Of a stretch of 64,000 bases of DNA, positions 37,987 through 46,951 are shown piece after piece. The stretch's first letter is position 1; every line of letters starts with the position of its first letter. Both the position numbers and the translations under genes were made by a program. Origin of the DNA: Zunongwangia profunda SM-A87 (GTDB lineage: Bacteria > Bacteroidota > Bacteroidia > Flavobacteriales > Flavobacteriaceae); assembly GCF_000023465.1 (NCBI RefSeq), contig NC_014041.1, forward strand, positions 827,001-891,000, written 5' to 3'. The notes beneath the pieces were generated by a model. The model was not told the origin of the DNA. It did no database searches and saw nothing but the letters and a program-made list of their open reading frames with translations.

Positions 37987-39969
37987 TCAAAAAAGGGAAT
38001 CATCCACCATATTGGGGAGTGTAACTTTTAGCTTTGGTTCTATTTGCATGGCTCGATTAGCAGCGAAAACTGCTCCTTTATTCCTTGCCCATGATCTTCT
38101 GGCTATTCCGTTATTTACATCCCAAAAAAGCATCGATTCTAATCGCTTCTCAGACTGTTTGTTACCTTCAAGAATCATGCCGAATCCTCCATTTATAACT
38201 TCTCCCCAGCCTACGCCGCCGCCATTATGAATGCTTACCCAGGTAGCACCTCTAAAGCTATCGCCAATAACATTTTGTATCGCCATATCTGCGGTAAAAC
38301 GAGAGCCGTCATAAATGTTAGAGGTTTCGCGATAAGGAGAATCGGTTCCCGAAACATCATGATGATCACGTCCTAAAATTACCGGGCCAATGTCATTGTT
38401 TTCAATTGCTTTATTAAAAGCTTTTGCAATTTCAATACGACCTATAGCATCGGCATAAAGAATCCTGGCTTTAGATCCTACCACCAGTTTATTTTGTTGT
38501 GCGCCTTTTATCCAGCGAATATTGTCTTCCAGCTGCTGTTGGATTTCAGCTGGTGACTCCTGTTTTAGTCGTTCTAAAACTTCAGTAGCAATCTTATCGG
38601 TTTTAGCCAGGTCTTCCTCTTTACCACTGGCACAAACCCATCTAAAGGGACCAAAACCATAATCAAAGCACATGGGGCCCATAATATCCTGAACATAGCT
38701 AGGATATCTAAAATCACCATTTTTGGCTAATATATCAGCCCCGGCACGAGAGGCCTCCAGTAAAAATGCATTGCCATAATCAAAAAAATAAGTGCCTTTT
38801 GCAGTATGTTTATTAATGGCAGTAGTTTGTCGTCGTAAACTTTCCTGAACTTCAGTTTTAAACTGTTCGGGATTATTGGCCATCATTTCTTTAGCTTCTT
38901 CAAAAGAAAGTGTTACGGGGTAATAGCCGCCGGCCCAGGGATTGTGTAAAGACGTCTGGTCACTGCCCAAATCGATATAAATATCGTTTTCAGCAAAATA
39001 TTCCCAGATTTCTACAATATTACCGTGGTAAGCAATCGAGACTACTTCTTTATCCTTCTTCGCTTTCGAAACTCTTTCGGCCAGCAGGCGAATATCCGTA
39101 ATTACTTCATCTACCCAAGCCTGGCTATGCCTGGTTTTAATCGCTTTTTCATTTACTTCTGCGCAAATAGTAACACAACCGGCAATGTTGCCTGCTTTGG
39201 GTTGTGCGCCGCTCATACCGCCAAGTCCAGAGGTTACAAAAAGCTTCCCAGAGAGATCTTCGTTCTTTTTAGCAATCTTTCTTCCGGCGTTTAAAACAGT
39301 GATTGTGGTGCCGTGAACAATTCCCTGCGGACCAATATACATATAGCTTCCTGCCGTCATTTGTCCGTATTGCGTTACGCCAAGTGCATTGAACTTCTCC
39401 CAATCGTCGGGTTGCGAATAATTAGGAATCATCATTCCGTTGGTGACAACCACTCGTGGAGCATTTTCATTACTTGGAAATAAACCCATAGGGTGTCCAG
39501 AGTACATCGCCAGCGTTTGATCATCTTCCATAATAGCCAGGTATTGCATGGTTAAAAGATACTGTGCCCAGTTCTGAAAGACCGCACCGTTCCCGCCATA
39601 TGTGATTAATTCGTCTGAATGCTGTGCGACGTTATGATCCAGGTTGTTTTGGATCATTAGCATGATCGCTTTAGCCTGAGTGCTCTTGCCGGGATATTCA
39701 TCAATGGCACGGGCATACATTTTATAATCAGGTTTAAAACGATACATATAAATGCGACCAAAATCTTCTAGTTCCTGCCTGAATTCTGGCAGTAAGGTTT
39801 TATGATGCTCTGGTTTAAAATAACGAAGTGCATTTTGTAATGCCAGCTTTTTCTCTTCAGGATTTAAAATTGCTTTACGTTTAGGGGCGTGGTTAATTTC
39901 AGGATCCAGTGGTGTAGGTTCTGGAAGTTCATTGGGAATTCCCTGTAATAGCTGTTCCTTAAACGTCAT
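37987..39969 (-). CDS. hutU: Urocanate hydratase
   Basis: A 660-residue NAD-dependent enzyme that converts urocanate to imidazolone propionate, step two of histidine breakdown. ITYGGNGAVFQNWAQYL, MYSGHPMGLFPS, TSGLGGMSGAQPKAG (NAD-binding Gly-rich region) and ILGRDHHDVSGTDSPYRET match the family; this longer form is usual in Bacteroidota and related groups. No hutH, hutI or hutG is nearby, so the pathway must be scattered if complete. The DUF4136 gene follows closely. Confidence 0.96.
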   Translation of the reverse strand: MTFKEQLLQGIPNELPEPTPLDPEINHAPKRKAILNPEEKKLALQNALRYFKPEHHKTLLPEFRQELEDFGRIYMYRFKPDYKMYARAIDEYPGKSTQAKAIMLMIQNNLDHNVAQHSDELITYGGNGAVFQNWAQYLLTMQYLAIMEDDQTLAMYSGHPMGLFPSNENAPRVVVTNGMMIPNYSQPDDWEKFNALGVTQYGQMTAGSYMYIGPQGIVHGTTITVLNAGRKIAKKNEDLSGKLFVTSGLGGMSGAQPKAGNIAGCVTICAEVNEKAIKTRHSQAWVDEVITDIRLLAERVSKAKKDKEVVSIAYHGNIVEIWEYFAENDIYIDLGSDQTSLHNPWAGGYYPVTLSFEEAKEMMANNPEQFKTEVQESLRRQTTAINKHTAKGTYFFDYGNAFLLEASRAGADILAKNGDFRYPSYVQDIMGPMCFDYGFGPFRWVCASGKEEDLAKTDKIATEVLERLKQESPAEIQQQLEDNIRWIKGAQQNKLVVGSKARILYADAIGRIEIAKAFNKAIENNDIGPVILGRDHHDVSGTDSPYRETSNIYDGSRFTADMAIQNVIGDSFRGATWVSIHNGGGVGWGEVINGGFGMILEGNKQSEKRLESMLFWDVNNGIARRSWARNKGAVFAANRAMQIEPKLKVTLPNMVDDSLF

Positions 39970-39999
39970 TTTTGTGCGGTTTATGATTCTTATAATTTT

Positions 40000-40167
40000 T
40001 TATTGGGTATTCGTTTTTTTATCGTAACCATAGGGACAATGTCGGCAACCACTCTCGCAACAATAGCCGCGCTTAAGATGATATTGCTCGGTGAAACATC
40101 GATAACCTTCTGGCGTTAAATAATAATCGCCTTCTTCAAGCGGTATTCTTTTTCGTGGAAAACTCAT
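40000..40167 (-). CDS. DUF5522 small Cys-rich protein
   Basis: A 55-residue protein from ATG at 40167 (MSFPRKRIP); an upstream frame to 40221 is not supported. The core YLTPEGYRCFTEQYHLKRGY and the Cys cluster CCESGCRHCPYGY match DUF5522, likely a metal-binding knuckle. Function is unknown. It lies 30 bases upstream of hutU on the same strand and divergent from the HExxH membrane protein, with only 33 bases between starts. Confidence 0.8.
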   Translation of the reverse strand: MSFPRKRIPLEEGDYYLTPEGYRCFTEQYHLKRGYCCESGCRHCPYGYDKKTNTQ

Positions 40168-40200
40168 AAAAACAAAATTACAATTCTTATATTGAAGATT

Positions 40201-40527
40201 ATGGTTTTGGTCAACAAACATATTTTAGGCAAAAACTTTATTGCCGTTACCATCTGGCCGGTAATCTTTGTGAAAAACTCAGCCTATAAGCAAGATGAGT
40301 TGCTGCTGAATCATGAAAAAATACACTTGCGGCAACAATTAGAGCTTTTAGTTGTTTTCTTTTATGTTTTGTATGCTGCGGAATTTATTTTTCGATGGAT
40401 AAAATATAAAAATGCAATGGCGGCTTATCGAAATATAAGTTTTGAAGTTGAAGCCTACAGTAATGAAAAAGATGAAGACTATTTAAAGTCAAGAAAGGCT
40501 TTTAGCTTTCTAAAATATTATCGTTAA
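40201..40527 (+). CDS. Small membrane protein with HExxH motif
   Basis: A 108-residue protein from ATG at 40201; a TTG three codons earlier is the alternative. LLNHEKIHLRQQLEL holds an HExxH zinc-peptidase motif, followed by one hydrophobic helix (LLVVFFYVLYAAEFIF) and YRNISFEVEAY, whose Glu residues could be the third zinc ligand. This is reminiscent of minimal M56/minigluzincin-type peptidases, but activity is inferred only. It stands just before the desulfhydrase-like gene. Confidence 0.72.
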   Translation: MVLVNKHILGKNFIAVTIWPVIFVKNSAYKQDELLLNHEKIHLRQQLELLVVFFYVLYAAEFIFRWIKYKNAMAAYRNISFEVEAYSNEKDEDYLKSRKAFSFLKYYR

Positions 40528-40531
40528 TTTC

Positions 40532-40562
40532 TTTGTAGCGATTTTAGCCTTTCTCATCTTTG
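40532..40562 (+). promoter_or_regulatory. Candidate promoter of the desulfhydrase-like gene
   Basis: A perfect TTTG at 40532-40535, a 19-base spacer and CATCTTTG at 40555-40562 (one mismatch to TAnnTTTG). The element ends 4 bases before the ATG, so the transcript would be leaderless or nearly so. Confidence 0.58.
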
Positions 40563-40566
40563 CAGT

Positions 40567-41526
40567 ATGAACGCTGCGGAAAACATCAATTTGATATTCC
40601 ATAAAAATGAGCCTGTTTTTTCACGAAACGACTTTATCAAAAAGTTTGAAAAACAAAATATTGAAGTCTGGTTGAAGCGAGAAGATTTGCTGCATCCTGA
40701 AGTTTCCGGGAATAAATTTAGAAAGCTTAAATATAACGTGCTGGAAGCAAAAAAGCTTCAAAAATCACAAATTCTGACATTTGGAGGGGCGTTTTCTAAT
40801 CATATTGCGGCTACTGCAGCAGCCGGAAAGTTATATGGTATTCCAACAATTGGTGTTATTAGGGGCGAAGAACTTGGGATAGACCTTCAACAAACACTAC
40901 AGTCAAATCCTACTTTAAAATTTTCTTCAGATAGCGGAATGAAGTTTCATTTTGTGTCGCGAGAAAATTACCGTAGAAAAAATGATCCTAAATTTATTGA
41001 ATCTCTGCATGCTGAATTTGGTGATTTTTATCTGGTTCCTGAAGGCGGAACGAACCAGCTTGCCATAGCAGGATGTGAAGAGATTTTAAGTGAAGAAGAT
41101 AAAGAATTCGATATTATTTGCGTTTCGGCAGGTACTGGAGGAACGGCTTCGGGTTTAATAAATGCTTCAGGACAAAATCAAAGTGTTTTGGTATTTTCAG
41201 CTTTAAAAGGAGATTTTTTAAAAGATGAAATTAGTCATTTCAGTAGTAAAAAGAACTGGACACTCGTTAGCGATGATCATTTTGGAGGTTATGCTAAAAT
41301 AAATGAAGAGTTGATCAGTTTTATAAATGAATTTAAAGCGGAGTGTGGAATTCAGCTAGATCCCATCTACACGGGCAAAATGATGTTTGGAATTTTTGAG
41401 ATGATCAAAAAAAAACGAATTCCTGAAAAATCCCGTATTTTAGCGGTGCATACAGGCGGTTTGCAAGGAATAGCTGGGATGAACCGCCGATTGGAGAAAA
41501 AGAAAATGAGTTTAATAATTGAGTAA
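40567..41526 (+). CDS. D-cysteine desulfhydrase / ACC deaminase-like PLP enzyme
   Basis: A 319-residue fold-type II PLP enzyme. Lys50 in VSGNKFRKLKYNV is the PLP lysine, and LTFGGAFSNHIAATAAAG is the usual Ser/Asn-rich substrate-binding segment; VSAGTGGTASGLI binds the phosphate. Members cleave D-cysteine to pyruvate, ammonia and sulfide or deaminate 1-aminocyclopropane-1-carboxylate; sequence alone does not tell them apart, and D-cysteine is the more common bacterial substrate. The stop overlaps the next gene's start region. Confidence 0.9.
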   Translation: MNAAENINLIFHKNEPVFSRNDFIKKFEKQNIEVWLKREDLLHPEVSGNKFRKLKYNVLEAKKLQKSQILTFGGAFSNHIAATAAAGKLYGIPTIGVIRGEELGIDLQQTLQSNPTLKFSSDSGMKFHFVSRENYRRKNDPKFIESLHAEFGDFYLVPEGGTNQLAIAGCEEILSEEDKEFDIICVSAGTGGTASGLINASGQNQSVLVFSALKGDFLKDEISHFSSKKNWTLVSDDHFGGYAKINEELISFINEFKAECGIQLDPIYTGKMMFGIFEMIKKKRIPEKSRILAVHTGGLQGIAGMNRRLEKKKMSLIIE

Positions 41527-41527
41527 T

Positions 41528-42361
41528 ATGAGGTTAAAGCCTTATTTAATATTGATCGTTTTTGCACTTTTTATGGCTTCCTGTGGAAGTAAAAAAAAGG
41601 TAACCACACGTAAAAACCGAAAAGATAGAAACGAAGCGGTGATCAATAACCGCAATCAGGCAAATAGAAATAGTGAAACTCCGGCTGAAGTGGTAGACGC
41701 TGAAACGATGCCAGTTAGAACCTATGATTTTACAGTAGAAAATTATATTGCAGATTATGCACCAGTTGCTCAACACGAAATGAGATTATACAGAGTGCCG
41801 GCAAGTATCACTTTAGCACAGGGGATTTTGGAATCGGGTTCTGGAAAAGGAAGGTTAGCACAGCAGGCTAATAATCATTTTGGAATTAAGTGTCACGACT
41901 GGCAGGGAGAAAAAATCTATCATGATGACGATCGTAATCAGGAATGTTTTAGAAAATATAAACATCCAAAATATTCTTTTAGGGATCACTCCTTGTTTTT
42001 AGCTGAACGTCGGCGTTATGCCGGACTTTTTGATTTGGATCAAGATGATTACAAAGGATGGGCTAAAGGATTACGCCAGGCCGGTTATGCTACAGATCGC
42101 CGATATCCACAAAAATTGATAGAGCTTATTGAACGTTACGAACTGTATCGCTACGATGCCGATGTTTTAGAGCGTCCTTCACCAAGTTATACCACTACTT
42201 TTGAAGCTAAAGGCGATAGTTACATCGTAAAGAAAGGAGATACGTTGTATTCTATTTCAAAACGCTATAATACATCTGTTGAAGAAATTAAGCGATTAAA
42301 TAATTTAAACGGGACCAATATTGATATTGGTCAAACCTTATTAGTAAAAGAAAGACGATAA
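41528..42361 (+). CDS. Glucosaminidase-LysM lipoprotein
   Basis: About 277 residues from ATG at 41528, one base after the upstream stop; a TTG at 41519 would overlap that gene. A lipoprotein signal (LILIVFALFMASCGSKKK) is followed by a basic linker, a glucosaminidase domain (ITLAQGILESGSGKGRLAQQ, NHFGIKCHDW) with the likely catalytic Glu in ILESGSG, and a C-terminal LysM (YIVKKGDTLYSISKRYNTS). It probably trims peptidoglycan as an N-acetylglucosaminidase. hemL follows after 11 bases. Confidence 0.93.
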   Translation: MRLKPYLILIVFALFMASCGSKKKVTTRKNRKDRNEAVINNRNQANRNSETPAEVVDAETMPVRTYDFTVENYIADYAPVAQHEMRLYRVPASITLAQGILESGSGKGRLAQQANNHFGIKCHDWQGEKIYHDDDRNQECFRKYKHPKYSFRDHSLFLAERRRYAGLFDLDQDDYKGWAKGLRQAGYATDRRYPQKLIELIERYELYRYDADVLERPSPSYTTTFEAKGDSYIVKKGDTLYSISKRYNTSVEEIKRLNNLNGTNIDIGQTLLVKERR

Positions 42362-42372
42362 AAATATAAGAT

Positions 42373-43665
42373 ATGATTTATCAAAGAAGTAGTGCCTTAT
42401 TTGCTGAAGCTAAAAAAGTGATTCCCGGAGGTGTAAACTCACCGGTAAGAGCTTTTAAAGCCGTAGGCGGAGATCCTGTTTTTATTGAAAGAGCAGAAGG
42501 AGCTTATATTTATGATGAAGATGGAAATAAACTCATCGATTATATTAATTCCTGGGGGCCAATGATTCTTGGTCATGCCCATAAGCCGGTAGTGGATGCG
42601 GTAATCGACAGAGCCCAAAAAGGAACCTCTTTTGGAACTCCAACAGAAATTGAAACCAAAATTGCCGAGTTAGCCGTGAAGATGGTGCCAAATATCGATA
42701 AGATTAGAATGGTAAACTCAGGAACCGAAGCATGTATGAGTGCGGTACGATTGGCCAGAGGATTTACGGGAAAGGAAAAGATCATCAAGTTTGCGGGTTG
42801 TTATCATGGGCATAGCGACTCGTTTTTAATTCAGGCGGGGAGTGGAGCTATGACTTTTGGAACACCAAATAGCCCGGGAGTGACCCAGGGAACTGCCAAG
42901 GATACCTTGCTTGCGGCCTATAATGATCTTAATGGGGTAAAACAGATCGTAGATCAAAATAAGGATGAAATAGCCTGTATTATCGTAGAACCTGTGCCAG
43001 GAAATATGGGATGTATTCCTCCGGCATCAGGATTTTTGGAAGGCCTGCGACAATTATGTGATGAAACCGGGATATTACTGATTTTTGATGAGGTAATGAG
43101 TGGGTTTAGATTGGCCGCTGGAGGCGTACAGGAGCGATTAGGAATCCATGCCGATATTGTATGTTTTGGAAAGGTTATCGGTGGTGGTTTACCGGTGGGG
43201 GCTTTTGCTGCCAGAAATGAAATTATGGATTACCTGGCGCCGGTTGGACCGGTATATCAGGCCGGAACCTTAAGCGGAAATCCTTTAGCAATGGCTGCTG
43301 GATTAGCAATGTTAATCGAGTTGTCTGAGAATCCTGAAATATTTAATAGTATTGATAAAAAAACCGAATATCTTCATGAAGGAATGGAGAAAGTCTTGAA
43401 GGCAAATGGTGTAAAGCATACGATAAACCGAGTTGGTTCAATGATCTCCGTGCATTTTTCTGAAGATCCGGTAACTGATTTTGCTTCTTCTGCGGAAGCT
43501 GCCAGAAGTGGAAAGTTCAACACATTTTTTCACAGAATGCTAGAAAACGGAATTTATATCGCACCGAGCGCATTTGAAACCTGGTTTATTAGTGATGCCT
43601 TAAGTTACGAAGATCTGGATAAAACTATCGCGGTGGTTGAAAAAATCACCAAAGATTTCGATTGA
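42373..43665 (+). CDS. hemL: Glutamate-1-semialdehyde 2,1-aminomutase
   Basis: A 430-residue PLP enzyme of tetrapyrrole synthesis (C5 pathway) that makes 5-aminolevulinate. The PLP lysine is Lys267 in [35 protein letters not shown] and [16 protein letters not shown] are family signatures. The length is standard. It lies 11 bases after the glucosaminidase gene and ends before a hairpin terminator. Confidence 0.97.
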   Translation: MIYQRSSALFAEAKKVIPGGVNSPVRAFKAVGGDPVFIERAEGAYIYDEDGNKLIDYINSWGPMILGHAHKPVVDAVIDRAQKGTSFGTPTEIETKIAELAVKMVPNIDKIRMVNSGTEACMSAVRLARGFTGKEKIIKFAGCYHGHSDSFLIQAGSGAMTFGTPNSPGVTQGTAKDTLLAAYNDLNGVKQIVDQNKDEIACIIVEPVPGNMGCIPPASGFLEGLRQLCDETGILLIFDEVMSGFRLAAGGVQERLGIHADIVCFGKVIGGGLPVGAFAARNEIMDYLAPVGPVYQAGTLSGNPLAMAAGLAMLIELSENPEIFNSIDKKTEYLHEGMEKVLKANGVKHTINRVGSMISVHFSEDPVTDFASSAEAARSGKFNTFFHRMLENGIYIAPSAFETWFISDALSYEDLDKTIAVVEKITKDFD

Positions 43666-43685
43666 CATCTATTTTATATAAACCC

Positions 43686-43719
43686 AACCGGTATTTTGAT
43701 TTTCAGAATGCCGGTTTTT
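43686..43719 (+). terminator. Terminator after hemL
   Basis: AACCGGTATT (43686-43695) pairs with AATGCCGGTT (43707-43716) with one G-U pair, and five T residues follow. Confidence 0.65.
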
Positions 43720-43808
43720 GGGTATTTGTTTTTAAATAGTGGTAATAAGGTTTCTAGATTTCATATTCAAATAGCGATTAAGAATTTTGAAATAACTTTC
43801 AACCCTTT

Positions 43809-43895
43809 CGTCATTTCGACTGAAGGGTAGCGAAATGGAGACATCTCGATACGACCTAAATAGATTTCTCGACTCGTTCCTCGCTCGAAATGACG
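43809..43895. repeat. REP-like dispersed repeat with GTCATTTCGA ends
   Basis: An 87-base intergenic element is bounded by an 11-bp inverted repeat, CGTCATTTCGA (43809-43819) and TCGAAATGACG (43885-43895). The inner sequence (GCGAAATGGAG, TCTCGACTCG) is typical of short repeats seen in many flavobacterial genomes. It carries no gene; the frame across it is a shadow. Confidence 0.65.
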
Positions 43896-43930
43896 GAAAT
43901 TGATTAGCGCAAAGGTTTTAAATAAATCGA

Positions 43931-45442
43931 CTACATCATTCCTAATAATTCCTCGACATAGTCCCGGGAATTGGATAATCTTGGAATTTTGTGCTGGCCA
44001 CCAAGTTTTCCGTTCTTTTTTAACCAATCATGAAATAATTTCTCTCTGGCAATATGAATTTTAGGAGCGTTAAGTGTCATATTCAAATAACGTTTTGCTT
44101 CATAATCGCTGTTTACCTGTTGTAAGGCTAAATCTAGATCGGCGTTAAATTCTTCCATCGATTTTGGCGGATGCTTAAATTCAATAATCCATTCGTGTGC
44201 TCCTTTTTCTTTACCTTCCATAAAAACAGGCGCAGCCGTATAATCTACAATTTCGCAATTGTTGGTTAGTGATGCTTTTTTAAGTGCCGCTTCAGCATTT
44301 TCAACGATTAATTCTTCCCCAAATACATTGATATGGTGTTTGGTCCTTCCTGAAACTTTAATGCGGTACGGACTGATAGAAGTAAATCTTACGGTATCGC
44401 CCACTTTATAACGCCATAAGCCTGCATTGGTGGTAATAACGATGGCGTAATTTTTACCAATTTCAACTTCAGATAAAGGAATTAGTTTCTCGGCTTCACT
44501 TCCGTAGCTATCCATCGGGATAAATTCATAAAAAATCCCGTAGTCCAGCATCAAGAGCATTTCCTTATGGTCGTTTAGATCCTGGCAGGCAAAAAAACCT
44601 TCCGAAGCATTATAAATTTCATAATATCTAAAATCCTCATTGGGCAGTATTTTTTGATATTGTACCGCATAAGGATCAAAACTTACCCCGCCATGAAAAT
44701 ATACTTCGATATTTCTCCAAATTTCAAAAATACTTTCTTTACCGGTATGTTCTAATACATTATTTAATAAGACCAACATCCAGGAAGGTACTCCGGCAAG
44801 GCTGGTGACATTTTCCTGTATGGTTTCTCTAACAATAGCTCCCATCTTGGTTTCCCAATCGTGCATTAAGGATACCTCATTACTGGGAGTACTGCTAAAT
44901 TCAGCCCAAAAAGGCATATTATCGATTAGGATGGCAGACAGATCGCCAAAGCTGGTGCCATTTTCTTTGTAAATTTCCTTACTTCCTCCAAGGCGAAGAC
45001 TCTTTCCTGTAAATAATTGTGATCCCGGATTATTGTTTAAGTATATGCAAAGTAAGTCTTTGCCAGCAGCATAATGGCAATCTTCCAGCGAATCTTCACT
45101 CACAGGGATAAACTTACTTTTAGCATTGGTGGTTCCACTAGACTTTGCAAACCATTTTATAGGGGTGGGCCAAAAGATATTGGTTTCACCCTGCCGACTT
45201 CTTTCGATAGCCTCGTAATAATTCTCATAGCAATGAACGGGTACGCGAGTGGCAAAATCCCGATAATTTTTTATTTCAGAAAAGTTATATTTTCTGCCAA
45301 TTTCAGTATTTCTGGCTTTATTAATAAGTCCTTTTAATAATTCTTCCTGTACCTCGTTAGGGTATTTTATAAATAATTCCATCTGATGGATACGCTTCTT
45401 TAAGAACCAGGAAGCAATGGAATTTACTAATGGAATTGGCAT
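43931..45442 (-). CDS. GH3-family acyl-adenylating enzyme
   Basis: A 503-residue protein of the GH3 auxin-promoter family, in the ANL superfamily of acid-amide synthetases. WFAKSSGTTNAKSKFIPVS is the Ser/Thr-rich ATP-binding loop (about residues 93-111), YNASEGFF the second adenylation motif, and LWRYKVGDTVRFTS the third. In plants such enzymes join amino acids to jasmonate or auxin; bacterial substrates are largely unknown. It is a separate unit, divergent from the DUF2797 gene. Confidence 0.92.
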   Translation of the reverse strand: MPIPLVNSIASWFLKKRIHQMELFIKYPNEVQEELLKGLINKARNTEIGRKYNFSEIKNYRDFATRVPVHCYENYYEAIERSRQGETNIFWPTPIKWFAKSSGTTNAKSKFIPVSEDSLEDCHYAAGKDLLCIYLNNNPGSQLFTGKSLRLGGSKEIYKENGTSFGDLSAILIDNMPFWAEFSSTPSNEVSLMHDWETKMGAIVRETIQENVTSLAGVPSWMLVLLNNVLEHTGKESIFEIWRNIEVYFHGGVSFDPYAVQYQKILPNEDFRYYEIYNASEGFFACQDLNDHKEMLLMLDYGIFYEFIPMDSYGSEAEKLIPLSEVEIGKNYAIVITTNAGLWRYKVGDTVRFTSISPYRIKVSGRTKHHINVFGEELIVENAEAALKKASLTNNCEIVDYTAAPVFMEGKEKGAHEWIIEFKHPPKSMEEFNADLDLALQQVNSDYEAKRYLNMTLNAPKIHIAREKLFHDWLKKNGKLGGQHKIPRLSNSRDYVEELLGMM

Positions 45443-45555
45443 TTATTTATTATATATTTATCAACTCTTGGCAGAGCTTTTTGGTTGGTCGGTTAAAAAT
45501 AATCGAAACTTTGAAGCCTGCAAAAAGGCATCAGTTAAAAATATACGAAAAAGCT

Positions 45556-46350
45556 ATGAGATACGAAGGAGTGCTTACCAAAATGAAAACCGAACTGCTT
45601 GATCAGGTTGAGTATTATCTTGATTTTGAAAACGATTTTTTAAATCTTAATCAGCTTTTAGATAAAACGATCAGTCTTAATTTTTTGCGTTTTCAATGTT
45701 TAAATTGTGGACAGCAAAAGAAGATTTTTCGTCAGGGCTATTGTTATGATTGTTTTAGTTCGATTCCGCAGGCAGGTGATTGGATTATGAAACCCGAATT
45801 AAGTAAGGCACATTTAGACCAGGAAGATCGTGATCTGGAATTTGAGAAAAGTGTACAATTGCAACCTCACATCGTATATTTAGCGAATTCTAGCAACGTA
45901 AAAGTAGGGGTGACGCGCAAAACGCAGGTACCTACCAGATGGATCGATCAGGGTGCGCACGAAGCCATAGAGATTGCTGAACTGCCTAACCGTTATTTAG
46001 CAGGAATTACCGAGGTCGCTCTTAAAGATCATGTTTCTGATAAAACTAACTGGCGTAAAATGCTTACCAATGATATATTGGATTTGAATCTTGAAGAAGA
46101 GCGTGAAAAATTAAAAGGTTTTATTCCCGAAGAAGCAAAAGCTTACTATTTGGCGGACCGAAAAGAAACGGAAATTAAATTTCCAGTAAAGCAATTTCCT
46201 AAAAAAATAAAGACCTTGAATCTTACAAAATCACCGTTTTATCAAGGGAAATTAACAGGGGTAAAAGGGCAGTATTTGTTATTTGAAGATGGTACTGTTT
46301 TTAATGTAAGGGCGCATGAAGGTTTTGTAGTCGAAATTCAGGTGAGTTAA
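45556..46350 (+). CDS. DUF2797 protein
   Basis: About 264 residues from ATG at 45556 (MRYEGVLTKMKTEL); the frame is open to 45430 but the added part does not look like the family and overlaps the GH3 gene start. A zinc-ribbon-like CxxC pair is visible (FQCLNCGQQKK, YCYDCFSS). Later HIVYLANSSNVKVGVTRK and QVPTRWIDQGAHEAI are the conserved GIY-YIG-like portion. Function is unknown; a nucleic-acid role is a guess. It is followed after 10 bases by the acetyltransferase gene. Confidence 0.88.
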   Translation: MRYEGVLTKMKTELLDQVEYYLDFENDFLNLNQLLDKTISLNFLRFQCLNCGQQKKIFRQGYCYDCFSSIPQAGDWIMKPELSKAHLDQEDRDLEFEKSVQLQPHIVYLANSSNVKVGVTRKTQVPTRWIDQGAHEAIEIAELPNRYLAGITEVALKDHVSDKTNWRKMLTNDILDLNLEEEREKLKGFIPEEAKAYYLADRKETEIKFPVKQFPKKIKTLNLTKSPFYQGKLTGVKGQYLLFEDGTVFNVRAHEGFVVEIQVS

Positions 46351-46360
46351 TACTGAAACT

Positions 46361-46921
46361 ATGAAAACAGAGAAAGAAAAAATGCTTGCTGGAGAGTTGT
46401 ATTTTGCCGGAGATAAAGAGCTGACGAACGAGCGATTATTAGCGCGGGAATTATTGAAGAACTACAATAATTGCCCAGAAGATCAGCCAGAAAATTTAAA
46501 GTCGGTTCTTAAGAAACTGATTCCTGAAGGCGGCAAAGGATTGTTTATCCAGCCCCCGTTTTATTGTGATTACGGTTATAATATTAAAACGGGCAAAGGA
46601 GTTTATTTTAATTTTAACTGTGTGATTTTGGACGGAATGGAAGTGAAAATTGGTTCCAGAAGCATGTTTGGTCCCAATGTGCAAATCTACACAGCCTCTC
46701 ATCCACTGAATGCTAAAGAACGCGCTTCGATGCTTGAGTTTTCTAAAGCTATTGAAATTGGTGATGATGTATGGGTTGGAGGAAATGTTACGATTTGTCC
46801 AGGCGTAAAAATTGGCAGTCGTGCGGTAATTGGAGCGGGTAGCGTCGTGACCAAAAATATTCCGGAAAACGTTTTTGCTGCAGGGAATCCCTGTAAGGTT
46901 ATTAAGAATATCGAGCAGTAA
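46361..46921 (+). CDS. Sugar O-acetyltransferase (maltose/NodL type)
   Basis: A 186-residue left-handed beta-helix acetyltransferase. The N-terminal Mac helix region (EKMLAGELYFAGDKELTNER) is followed by hexapeptide repeats (VWVGGNVTICPGVKIGSRAV) and a C-terminal loop. The His in IYTASHPLNAKER is the catalytic base of the family. It uses acetyl-CoA to acetylate a sugar hydroxyl; the sugar is unknown. It lies 10 bases after DUF2797 and is likely co-transcribed. Confidence 0.95.
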   Translation: MKTEKEKMLAGELYFAGDKELTNERLLARELLKNYNNCPEDQPENLKSVLKKLIPEGGKGLFIQPPFYCDYGYNIKTGKGVYFNFNCVILDGMEVKIGSRSMFGPNVQIYTASHPLNAKERASMLEFSKAIEIGDDVWVGGNVTICPGVKIGSRAVIGAGSVVTKNIPENVFAAGNPCKVIKNIEQ

Positions 46922-46951
46922 CTCTTACTGTTTTTATTGGAAAATATTTTT

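Noticed and set aside
43767..44027. 86-residue minus-strand frame
   Set aside because: It runs across the dispersed repeat and the end of the GH3 gene in another frame.
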